The notes under the pieces are model-generated. The model saw nothing but the letters and a program-made list of their open reading frames with translations, was not told the DNA's origin and made no database searches. A DNA stretch of 10,966 bases from S012-113 sp965368405 (GTDB lineage Bacteria; Bacteroidota; Bacteroidia; Cytophagales; Cyclobacteriaceae). A program made the translations under genes and the position numbers. This document shows, piece by piece, positions 1 to 5,965 of the stretch (its first letter is position 1; every line of letters begins with the position of its first letter). The DNA is taken from NCBI GenBank assembly GCA_965368405.1, contig CBDUMS010000100.1, positions 1 through 10,966 on the forward strand, in the 5' to 3' direction.

Positions 1-2190
1 TTAATTCATATTGATTCAACCAAACAAATAAGTGGGTTCAGTGTAGACTTATTGAACGCAATTGCAAAAGAAAACAACTGGGAACTAGTTTATTCAACTT
101 ACAACTTTTCGGGGTGCCTCGATGCTTTACAGCAAGGAGAGATTGATATTATGCCTGCACTCGCATACTCCCAAGCCCGTGAATCTGCATTTATATTGAA
201 TCAAACTAATGTAACTACCAATTGGGCTAAGCTATTCAAGCATGAAAATGATAAAGAAACATATACCTCGTATGAACTTCTGCGTGGGAAAAAGATAGCG
301 GTTCTTAAGGATGATTACTATACGCGAAATAATGATGACGGTCTTCTAGATATAATTGATGACCTGGATATTCCCGTTCAGATCGAATATTTTGAGTCCT
401 ACGATGCCGTTGTTGAGGAGCTGGCGCAGAATAAAGTGGACCTTGGACTAGTTTCCAGGTACTATGGCGTATTCAATACAGATGATCGACCCATAGTGAA
501 AACCCCACTCAATGTAGCCTATGTTAGTATAAGATATGGAATGAGCCAGAACTCACAGCATAAAGAAATTGTAATGGCATTAGACCGCACCCTTCTCAGA
601 ATGATAGGTGATAGAACATCTATTTATTATGAATTAGAACGCGAATATCTTGCCTATTCCGGAAGAGAGTTCATACCTCAATGGTTGTGGCAAACATTTC
701 TTATCGTAATGATTGGCCTAACAACATTAGGAGTTTTTACGATCCTATTGCAGTTCCAGGTTAAAAGGAAAACTAGCGAGCTCAAAGAATCTAATCGTCA
801 ATTATCTAAATCAGAACATACTGCTCGGTTAGCTGCAAATACTATTGAAGCCTCGCAAGATATAGGGTTTTGGTTTCAAGCGGGGAAGCCTTTTATTAAT
901 GTAAATAGCGCAGCATCTAAATTAACAGGTTACGCTGAAGCAGAGCTTTTAGCGATGGTGCCGGCTGATTTATTAGCTACCGACAAGAATGAAAAGTTTT
1001 ATGAACAGATCAGACAAGGCAACTGGGATGGTCATGTAATCATTGAAGACGAATTTAGAAGAAAGGACGGAAGTATTTTTCCTGTAGAGATAAGCTTGGA
1101 TGAATTCCAGTTGGATGGGCAGGCCTTTATTTGTGGCTTTGCCCGTAATATATCCGCACGAGTTAAAGCAGAATATGAATTACTTGAAAAGAACAAAGAA
1201 TTAAGCTGTTTATATTCAATAGTGCAACTTGCGGCAAATCGCGATTTGACAATAGATGAAATATTTCGTCGCGCGATAAGAATAATCCCAATTGCATGGC
1301 AATATCCCGAACATACCTGTGTTAAAATTACCATTAAGGATAAAGCTTATGAATCCGATAATTATGTTGAAACACCATGGGTGCTTAGTGAGCCTCTGCT
1401 AGTCGATGAGGAAGAAAAGGGCAAATTGGTAATTGGTTATCTTAAGCAAATGGGAGCAGTTAGAGATCCATTTTTAACAGAAGAGAATAATTTAATAAAA
1501 GCTATCGCTAACGAATTCAATAATATGCTTGCAGCGCGCGACTCAGAGAAAAGAATAATGGCTACCATTCTGAATACTGAGGATGCGGAGCGTAGTCGGA
1601 TTTCCAAAGAACTGCATGATTCGGTAGGGCAGACACTTTCTGCTATAGCACTTCATCTCAATGCAATCATAGCACATTCATCAATTTCCCAAGAAGAAAA
1701 AGACAAGTTGATTGAAATTGAGGAACTTGTTAAATCAGCAGTAGCGGAATCAAGGTCCGTTTCGCATAATCTTATGCCACCTGCGCTCACAGATCTCGGT
1801 CTAACCTATGCAATCGAGAATATTATAGAAAGTATAGCAAGTGTTTCACCGGCTAAATTTATTTTCAATAAAAACACCCCTGATATCCCTATTCCTAAAG
1901 AAGTTGAAGTAGCACTTTTTCGAATTGTTCAAGAAGCTATAAATAATTCGATTAAATATGCCGAAGCAAAGGAAGTTACCATCCAGTACTTGGTTTATGA
2001 CAAAGAGATTGCTCTATCAATAGAAGATGATGGCAAAGGTTTTGACATAAAAAACGTAGAGAAAAGCCATAACTTTGGTTTAAATAGTATGCGAAATAGA
2101 ACCTTGGCGATTAACGGTGAAATCAGTATCGATTCTTCTCCAGGACATGGTACAAGCATTCACATTCAAGTACCTCTAAATTCAGAATAA
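1..2190 (+). CDS. Sensor histidine kinase with solute-binding-like sensor, PAS and GAF-like domains (5' partial)
   Basis: The frame is open from base 1, so the true start lies upstream; 729 codons are visible. Codons about 1-210 resemble a family 3 solute-binding (SBP_bac_3) domain, with GFSVDLLNAIAKE and LQQGEIDIMPAL near the start and a second lobe around GKKIAVLKD. One membrane span follows at about codons 228-252 (WLWQTFLIVMIGL onward). A PAS domain covers about 275-390 (NSAASKLTGY, RRKDGSIFPVEIS) and a GAF-like segment about 395-515 (LSCLYSIVQL, AWQYPEHT). The HisKA_3 motif is RISKELHDSVGQ with the predicted phospho-acceptor His539. The HATPase shows an N box (IVQEAINNSIKYA), a G1 box (DDGKGFD, Asp677) and a GLNSMRNR segment. 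The architecture suggests that an extracytoplasmic ligand or state controls autophosphorylation at the inner membrane. The stop codon overlaps the ATG of the next gene by one base (TAATG), so the response regulator is the expected partner. The ligand cannot be told from sequence. Confidence 0.93.
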   Translation, partial: LIHIDSTKQISGFSVDLLNAIAKENNWELVYSTYNFSGCLDALQQGEIDIMPALAYSQARESAFILNQTNVTTNWAKLFKHENDKETYTSYELLRGKKIAVLKDDYYTRNNDDGLLDIIDDLDIPVQIEYFESYDAVVEELAQNKVDLGLVSRYYGVFNTDDRPIVKTPLNVAYVSIRYGMSQNSQHKEIVMALDRTLLRMIGDRTSIYYELEREYLAYSGREFIPQWLWQTFLIVMIGLTTLGVFTILLQFQVKRKTSELKESNRQLSKSEHTARLAANTIEASQDIGFWFQAGKPFINVNSAASKLTGYAEAELLAMVPADLLATDKNEKFYEQIRQGNWDGHVIIEDEFRRKDGSIFPVEISLDEFQLDGQAFICGFARNISARVKAEYELLEKNKELSCLYSIVQLAANRDLTIDEIFRRAIRIIPIAWQYPEHTCVKITIKDKAYESDNYVETPWVLSEPLLVDEEEKGKLVIGYLKQMGAVRDPFLTEENNLIKAIANEFNNMLAARDSEKRIMATILNTEDAERSRISKELHDSVGQTLSAIALHLNAIIAHSSISQEEKDKLIEIEELVKSAVAESRSVSHNLMPPALTDLGLTYAIENIIESIASVSPAKFIFNKNTPDIPIPKEVEVALFRIVQEAINNSIKYAEAKEVTIQYLVYDKEIALSIEDDGKGFDIKNVEKSHNFGLNSMRNRTLAINGEISIDSSPGHGTSIHIQVPLNSE

Positions 2191-2840
2191 TGAAAATATT
2201 ACTAGTCGATGATCATAAATTAATCCGAGATGCCCTGAAGTCTTACATGGAGGGAGATGAAGAATTTGAAGTAGTAGAGGAAGCGAGCAACGGACAGGAA
2301 GCTCTTATTTTATTGAAATCGATAGATGTAGATGTCGTGCTTTTAGATATCAGCATGCCCGTAATGGACGGAATTGACTGTGCTAATGAAATCACGAAGT
2401 TATATCCGCAGATTAAAATTCTTGCCCTCTCAATGATGAACGACAATCAGTTTATTAAGAAAATGTTGAATTCGGGCGCTTTGGGGTATATCCTTAAGAA
2501 TAGTGGCGAAAATGAGATAAAAAAGGCGTTACGAGCAGTTAATAATGGAGAGAACTATTTCAGTGCAGAAGTGAATGAAACTGTTATGCAAAACATGCTC
2601 AAGGGTGGGATAAAAAGAAACACCAAACTTGTTGTTGATTTACCGCTTACAGCCCGTGAAAAGGAAGTGTTGCATTTAATTATAAAGGAATACTCCAACC
2701 AAGAAATTGCTGATAAGCTTTTTATTAGTCCGCGTACTGTCGACGCCCATAAACGAAACCTGTTAGAGAAAACAGGGTCTAAAAACACAGCTGGTTTGGT
2801 TCTGTACGCTATAGAAAAAGATCTTTTCGATGATCTCTAA
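2190..2840 (+). CDS. NarL/LuxR-family response regulator
   Basis: This is a 216-residue DNA-binding response regulator of usual family length. The receiver domain (about 1-120) has the acidic pair in LLVDDHK, phospho-acceptor Asp53 in VVLLDISMPVMDG, Ser81 in ILALSMM as the switch Ser/Thr, and Lys103 in GYILKNS. The C-terminal LuxR/GerE helix-turn-helix (about 151-211) is clear, with LPLTAREKEVL, SNQEIADKLFISPRTVDAHK and an ending LVLYAIEKDLF. The ATG at 2190 overlaps the kinase stop by one base, so the two genes are almost certainly cotranscribed and translationally coupled. The family binds DNA as a dimer at inverted repeats after phosphorylation; a 15-bp palindrome lies 8 bp after the stop. 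The target genes and signal are not known. Confidence 0.95.
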   Translation: MKILLVDDHKLIRDALKSYMEGDEEFEVVEEASNGQEALILLKSIDVDVVLLDISMPVMDGIDCANEITKLYPQIKILALSMMNDNQFIKKMLNSGALGYILKNSGENEIKKALRAVNNGENYFSAEVNETVMQNMLKGGIKRNTKLVVDLPLTAREKEVLHLIIKEYSNQEIADKLFISPRTVDAHKRNLLEKTGSKNTAGLVLYAIEKDLFDDL

Positions 2841-2847
2841 CTCGTTC

Positions 2848-2888
2848 TAGGTGATTCACCTATTCTATTAAATTAGGTTTTTCAGGTA
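2848..2888. repeat. 15-bp palindrome with a degenerate second copy (candidate operator)
   Basis: TAGGTGATTCACCTA at 2848-2862 is a perfect 7+1+7 inverted repeat. TAGGTTTTTCAGGTA at 2874-2888 matches it at 11 of 15 positions, with starts 26 bp apart. The pair sits between the response regulator stop and the sigma factor gene. Inference: these could be binding sites for a dimeric regulator, possibly the LuxR-type protein just upstream. Alternatively, the first copy could be a weak hairpin at the end of the two-component operon, although no T-run follows directly. Confidence 0.4.
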
Positions 2889-2910
2889 GCTTATAGACTG
2901 CCATCTGTCT

Positions 2911-2918
2911 CAACTTTG
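2911..2918 (+). promoter_or_regulatory. Weak candidate -7 box for the sigma factor gene
   Basis: CAACTTTG differs by one base from the Bacteroidota -7 consensus TAnnTTTG and would give a leader of roughly 24 nt to the ATG at 2948. No convincing TTTG -33 element is seen at the right distance, so this is a weak call. Confidence 0.3.
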
Positions 2919-2947
2919 TTGTGTTACCAATTAAAAACAAGACAAAA

Positions 2948-3814
2948 ATGAGACAGTTAAAGATTAGCCAGACAATTACAACTCGTGAGAATGCATCTTT
3001 AGAAAAGTATTTTCAAGATGTGAATCGAATTGAGATGATTAGTAGCGAGGAAGAAACTGAATTAGCATTAAAAATTCAAAAGGGCGATAAGGTTGCCTTA
3101 GATAGATTAGTAAGAGCAAATTTAAGATTTGTAGTTTCAGTTGCGAAACAATATCAAAATAGAAACCTTACTTTAAATGACCTTATTAATGAAGGCAATA
3201 TTGGCTTGATTCGAGCTGCAGAAAAGTTTGATCATACCCGAGGGTTTAAGTTTATCTCTTACGCTGTTTGGTGGATTCGTCAGTCGATTATGCAGGCTAT
3301 CGCAGAAAACTCCAGGATGGTAAGAATGCCCACGAATCGAGTGTCGACCTTAAATAGAATAAAGCGTGCCGCTGCTGGAATGCAACAAGATCTGCATCGC
3401 GAACCTACTGATGAGGAGCTAGCTGAAGTAATGGAGATGGAGATAGGAGAGATAAAGAAAACTGTTGAAGGGAATATGCGACAACTTTCGGTTGATGCGC
3501 CATTTGCTAGTGATGATACCGGCTCTTTACTTGATGTTCTTAAGGACGAAGGGGCCGAAGATACAGATCGTGCAGTTAACTATTTCGATTCTTTGCAATA
3601 CGAGGCGAATCGTTCTCTTGCCTCCTTGCGACCTAAAGACGGTAATATCCTTAAAATGTTCTTTGGGATAGGCAGAGAAAATCCAATGTCGCTGGAGCAA
3701 ATTAGTGAAGAGCTTGGGCTTACCAGAGAGCGGGTAAGGCAGCTCAAAGAGAAATCTCTTCGAGAACTAAGAGCTTCCGGTAGAGCCGACAGACTTGCGG
3801 AGTTTTTAGGGTAA
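2948..3814 (+). CDS. RNA polymerase sigma factor, RpoD/SigA family (288 aa)
   Basis: This directs RNA polymerase to promoters. I chose the ATG at 2948 because MRQLKISQTITTRE matches the conserved N-terminus of Bacteroidota RpoD and gives the typical length of about 288 residues; an in-frame GTG at 2921 would add nine unconserved residues. Region 2 is well conserved (ANLRFVVSVAKQYQ, DLINEGNIGLIRAAEKFD, RGFKFISYAVWWIRQSIMQA, about 57-118). Region 3 follows (about 129-185), with SVDAPF at its end. Region 4 has the helix-turn-helix LTRERVRQLKEKSLRELR (about 258-275). The stretch LASLRPKDGNILKMFFGIG (about 224-242), where housekeeping relatives usually read close to LTEREREVI.LYFGLG, and the tail ASGRADRLAEFLG are unusual. 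This may be a group 2 paralogue and not the primary sigma, so I give no gene symbol. It is monocistronic as far as can be seen and follows a two-component operon. Confidence 0.93.
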   Translation: MRQLKISQTITTRENASLEKYFQDVNRIEMISSEEETELALKIQKGDKVALDRLVRANLRFVVSVAKQYQNRNLTLNDLINEGNIGLIRAAEKFDHTRGFKFISYAVWWIRQSIMQAIAENSRMVRMPTNRVSTLNRIKRAAAGMQQDLHREPTDEELAEVMEMEIGEIKKTVEGNMRQLSVDAPFASDDTGSLLDVLKDEGAEDTDRAVNYFDSLQYEANRSLASLRPKDGNILKMFFGIGRENPMSLEQISEELGLTRERVRQLKEKSLRELRASGRADRLAEFLG

Positions 3815-3829
3815 CAGCCTAGATATATT

Positions 3830-3866
3830 ATTCCCATAATGAGAAGAAGCTTCTTGTTATGGGAAT
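3830..3866. terminator. 17-bp hairpin downstream of the sigma factor gene (possible terminator)
   Basis: ATTCCCATAA at 3830-3839 pairs perfectly with TTATGGGAAT at 3857-3866. The stem extends inward through two G-T wobbles and five more Watson-Crick pairs to a 3-base loop at 3847-3849. It starts 15 bp after the sigma factor stop. Only a short TTT follows on the plus strand, so termination strength is uncertain; the long stem could equally stabilise the mRNA 3' end. Confidence 0.55.
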
Positions 3867-3958
3867 TTCGCTATTAGAACGAAAATATAAGTATCTTATA
3901 ATCAGATAGATAGTGATTATATATGCTTTGGCATGATTCTGAAGTATTTACAGAAACA

Positions 3959-4066
3959 ATGAATACTAGAATGATGGGAAAGTCAGAATTGAAAATATAT
4001 AAGATACTAATCGCAATTGTCTACGTAATATTAGCTGCGCTTATTGCCGCCGCCGTATTCCTATAA
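3959..4066 (+). CDS. Small single-span membrane protein, hypothetical (35 aa)
   Basis: A short reading frame encodes a polar, basic N-terminus (MNTRMMGKSELKIYK) followed by one hydrophobic segment of about 20 residues (ILIAIVYVILAALIAAAVFL) that runs to the stop. It would be a plausible inner-membrane microprotein with its N-terminus in the cytoplasm. In-frame alternatives are ATG 3923, giving 47 residues, and ATG 3971 or 3974. I prefer 3959 because a loose promoter-like TATGCTTTG at 3922-3930 would exclude 3923 from the transcript, but this is not firm. It ends six bases before the convergent stop of the minus-strand gene. I do not recognise a family, and a chance ORF is possible. The positive-inside charge pattern and the GCC-rich codons in the span favour a real gene. 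Confidence 0.45.
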   Translation: MNTRMMGKSELKIYKILIAIVYVILAALIAAAVFL

Positions 4067-4072
4067 ATGATG

Positions 4073-4714
4073 TTATTTTTTCTTCAGGGATTTAATAAAC
4101 CTACTCCAATTAAATGGATTTAAGAATGGATTACTACGAGGTCCAAAATTATCTTGTTGATAATAGAACTGTTGATCAAAATAATAGCGAGCATTTAGAC
4201 TGGCATCGTAAGGGGTATTTCGTAACATTAAAGCCATTGCAGCTCCATCCAGTCGATTTTCAATTACCTGACTTTGATCGGGTAAGTTTAATGCTAATAT
4301 CGCCTCTTTAAACTCTCTCTCAGATATATATAAGGAAATATCCACATTCTGAAGGTAAACAGTATCTTCTTCCAATCTGAACAATACGTTAACTCTATCA
4401 TTCTTGCCTTCAGGAACTACAAAAGTTTGTTTCATATAGCCAATAGCGCTAATTACAACCTCGTCGCCTACCAGTGCAGGCATCGAAAAATATCCGTACA
4501 TGTTGGAAGTAGTACCGCGGCCAGATTTGGGAACGTAAACATGAACGCCCGGCACTTCTGTTACACCATCCTGATCTACAATGATTCCAGTAAACTGGAC
4601 AACCTTTTTGGTAGATTCAGTATCTTGAGCGTGACCAAATGATACACTAATGAGCAATAATCCCATGCATATTAAAGGCAGAAATAAGTTAATATTGTTT
4701 CGAGTTTTGCTCAT
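4073..4714 (-). CDS. Exported protein with CarboxypepD_reg-like beta-sandwich domain (213 aa)
   Basis: The product begins with a clear signal peptide (basic MSKTRNN, hydrophobic LFLPLICMGLLLISVSF, then GHAQ with likely cleavage after AQ near residue 30). Residues about 40-120 resemble the carboxypeptidase-regulatory-like domain common in Bacteroidota exported proteins (FTGIIVDQDG, VPGVHVYVPKSGRGTTSNMYGYFSMP, VVISAIGYMKQTFVVP). The rest is unrecognised, with a Tyr/Gln/Phe/Asn-rich C-terminus (YYFDQQFYYQQDNFG) and a basic end (FIKSLKKK). There is no TonB plug, barrel or peptidase motif, so this is a stand-alone domain protein, probably periplasmic or envelope-associated; the function is unknown. 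The start is set at the ATG complementary to 4712-4714. The upstream in-frame ATG at 4741 precedes the -7 box and would spoil the signal peptide. Confidence 0.85.
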   Translation of the reverse strand: MSKTRNNINLFLPLICMGLLLISVSFGHAQDTESTKKVVQFTGIIVDQDGVTEVPGVHVYVPKSGRGTTSNMYGYFSMPALVGDEVVISAIGYMKQTFVVPEGKNDRVNVLFRLEEDTVYLQNVDISLYISEREFKEAILALNLPDQSQVIENRLDGAAMALMLRNTPYDASLNARYYFDQQFYYQQDNFGPRSNPFLNPFNWSRFIKSLKKK

Positions 4715-4723
4715 CTTAGAATA

Positions 4724-4731
4724 CAAAGGTA
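4724..4731 (-). promoter_or_regulatory. -7 promoter box of the CarboxypepD_reg-like gene
   Basis: Read on the minus strand this is TACCTTTG, an exact match to TAnnTTTG. It lies 9 bases before the ATG at 4714, so transcription would start around 4719 and leave a leader of only about 5 nt. The -33 region is poor (a TTTA about 23 bp upstream). It supports the start at 4714 over 4741. Confidence 0.55.
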
Positions 4732-4750
4732 TAAAAATCACGAATGATTA

Positions 4751-4779
4751 TTTGTAAATATCTATTTCTAATACATTAG
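4751..4779 (+). promoter_or_regulatory. Candidate promoter of the ArsR-HAD operon (TTTG-N17-TACATTAG)
   Basis: TTTG at 4751-4754 is followed after 17 bases by TACATTAG at 4772-4779, one mismatch from TAnnTTTG. The spacing fits the Bacteroidota primary sigma consensus. Transcription would start near 4784-4786, giving a leader of about 15 nt to the ATG at 4801. It lies back to back with the minus-strand promoter, so an ArsR-type protein binding here could affect both directions (inference). Confidence 0.5.
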
Positions 4780-4800
4780 AACGAATAAAATATAAATCAG

Positions 4801-5169
4801 ATGCGTTTAAAGCATTTTAATTTGCAAATAGGTAGCCAGTTAATGAAGGCTATGGGCGATGAAGCTAGATTAAGGATTCTAAATTTGTTGCTTTCTGCAG
4901 GTGAAATGACCACCACGGACCTTGAATTTATACTTGATTTTAGTCAGTCGAAAACATCGCGCCACCTGGCGTATTTAAAAAACTCAGGTATTTTATCATT
5001 TCGGAGGCTGGATCATTGGGTGCTCTATAGTATAAAGGACGAGGTTGGTGATATTATTTCGCAACTCTTATCCTTTCTTGAAAAGGATGGCATGCTAAAT
5101 AAGGATGTTAAGACATATCGAACTTTATATTCTAATAGAGAGTTAACAATCAATAAAATAGACCTTTAA
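4801..5169 (+). CDS. ArsR-family winged-helix transcriptional regulator (122 aa)
   Basis: This is a small DNA-binding protein of the ArsR/SmtB fold. Residues about 10-85 show the typical pattern: LMKAMGDEARLRILNLL (first helices), LEFILDFSQSKTSRHLAYLKNSGIL (recognition helix-turn-helix, about 41-65), and the wing FRRLDHWVLYSI (about 67-78). The protein contains no cysteine, and there is no ELCVCD-type metal site on the recognition helix, so classic arsenic or cadmium thiol sensing is unlikely. The ligand is unknown. It is followed after 16 bp by a YjjG-like phosphatase gene, suggesting an operon, and it diverges from an exported-protein gene. Regulation of its own promoter region is usual for the family but is not shown here. 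Confidence 0.9.
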   Translation: MRLKHFNLQIGSQLMKAMGDEARLRILNLLLSAGEMTTTDLEFILDFSQSKTSRHLAYLKNSGILSFRRLDHWVLYSIKDEVGDIISQLLSFLEKDGMLNKDVKTYRTLYSNRELTINKIDL

Positions 5170-5185
5170 AACATTAAACCAACGC

Positions 5186-5881
5186 ATGTTTCAGCACAAA
5201 AAGCATCTTTTTTTTGATTTAGATCATACGCTCTGGGACTTCGACTATAATTCTTCTGAAACCTTATCAGAGTTATGGAATCGTTTTGAGCTGGCTGAAT
5301 TCGATATTCCATTGAATGATTTTTTAATTCAGTTCAAAGAAATTAATGAGGCTATGTGGGAGAAGCTGAATGTTGGTCTTATTTCTAAAGATGAAATTAG
5401 GCACGAGCGTTTTCCTACTGTACTTAAGGCTTTTAAGGTAGTTAATCATACCCTGGCAGAAGATATTGCTGCAGAATATATTGGCATTTGCCCAACCAAA
5501 CCTCATTTGGTGGACGGCGCCCAGGAGCTTCTCAATAAAATTCAGGATAAGTATGTGCTTCATATTATAACAAATGGTTTCGACGATATTCAAGACACCA
5601 AGCTGAGTAGTGGCGGGATTAAACATTTTTTCAAGCACATCATTACTTCTGGCACTACAGGTTACAAAAAACCGGATCGACAGATCTTTGATCACGCCTT
5701 AAAGTTGGCAGGTGCAGATATAGCAACATCGCTTATGATTGGCGATAATCCTGTTTCCGATATTCAAGGCGCTTATTCTGTTGGTTTAGACCAAGTGTTT
5801 TATAACCCCTATAAAGTTTCTTGCCCGGTCACTCCAACACTGGAGATTTCTTCCATGAGAGAACTGTTACCTTGTTTGTAA
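5186..5881 (+). CDS. HAD-superfamily hydrolase, YjjG-like pyrimidine nucleotidase (231 aa)
   Basis: All four HAD motifs are present. Motif I is FFDLDHTLWDF (nucleophile Asp11, acid/base Asp13), motif II is IITNG (Thr129), motif III is GYKKPDRQIF (Lys162), and motif IV is MIGDNPVSDIQGA (Asp187, Asp192). A helical cap lies between motifs I and II (about residues 20-105), as in subfamily I phosphatases. The DLDHTLWDF opening, the motif spacing and the length match YjjG-type noncanonical pyrimidine nucleotidases, which hydrolyse nucleoside 5'-monophosphates and help clear mutagenic base analogues; the exact substrate is inferred from family resemblance. It is probably cotranscribed with the ArsR-type gene. 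There is no Shine-Dalgarno before the ATG, as usual in this phylum. Confidence 0.87.
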   Translation: MFQHKKHLFFDLDHTLWDFDYNSSETLSELWNRFELAEFDIPLNDFLIQFKEINEAMWEKLNVGLISKDEIRHERFPTVLKAFKVVNHTLAEDIAAEYIGICPTKPHLVDGAQELLNKIQDKYVLHIITNGFDDIQDTKLSSGGIKHFFKHIITSGTTGYKKPDRQIFDHALKLAGADIATSLMIGDNPVSDIQGAYSVGLDQVFYNPYKVSCPVTPTLEISSMRELLPCL

Positions 5882-5934
5882 AGCCAATTCAGATTTTGGT
5901 CCGTTTTTTTCTACGGAAACATTTTCCTTAATAC

Positions 5935-5942
5935 TATCTTTG
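5935..5942 (+). promoter_or_regulatory. -7 promoter box of pruA
   Basis: TATCTTTG is an exact TAnnTTTG match. Transcription would start near 5947-5949, giving a leader of about 18 nt to the ATG at 5966. No good TTTG lies at the usual -33 distance; a run of seven or more T at 5904-5910 is the nearest T-rich element. This indicates that pruA can be transcribed separately from the ArsR-HAD pair. Confidence 0.6.
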
Positions 5943-5965
5943 CACTTAAATTAAACTAAGTAATT

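Noticed and set aside
52..54. TTG as a possible start of the histidine kinase
   Set aside because: The frame is open to base 1 and the preceding residues (GFSVDLLNA) are typical of the interior of an SBP_bac_3 domain, so the gene simply continues upstream.
1032..1334. Minus-strand open frame of 100 codons inside the histidine kinase
   Set aside because: It is antisense to conserved PAS/GAF-like coding sequence; its serine-rich, low-complexity translation is typical of a shadow frame.
2921..2947. GTG start adding nine residues to the sigma factor
   Set aside because: The conserved MRQLKI N-terminus starts at 2948, and a candidate -7 box at 2911-2918 would place transcription start at or after the GTG.
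4114..4642. Two plus-strand open frames (65 and 71 codons) opposite the exported-protein gene
   Set aside because: They are antisense to a gene with a clear signal peptide and domain, and they have no recognisable content.
4715..4741. Upstream ATG (4741) for the minus-strand exported protein
   Set aside because: The extra nine residues precede a normal signal peptide, and the exact -7 box lies inside this stretch.
5900..5917. TCCGT...ACGGA inverted repeat as terminator of the HAD gene
   Set aside because: The stem is only 5 bp, the T-run lies in the loop and not after the stem, and the structure is too weak to call.
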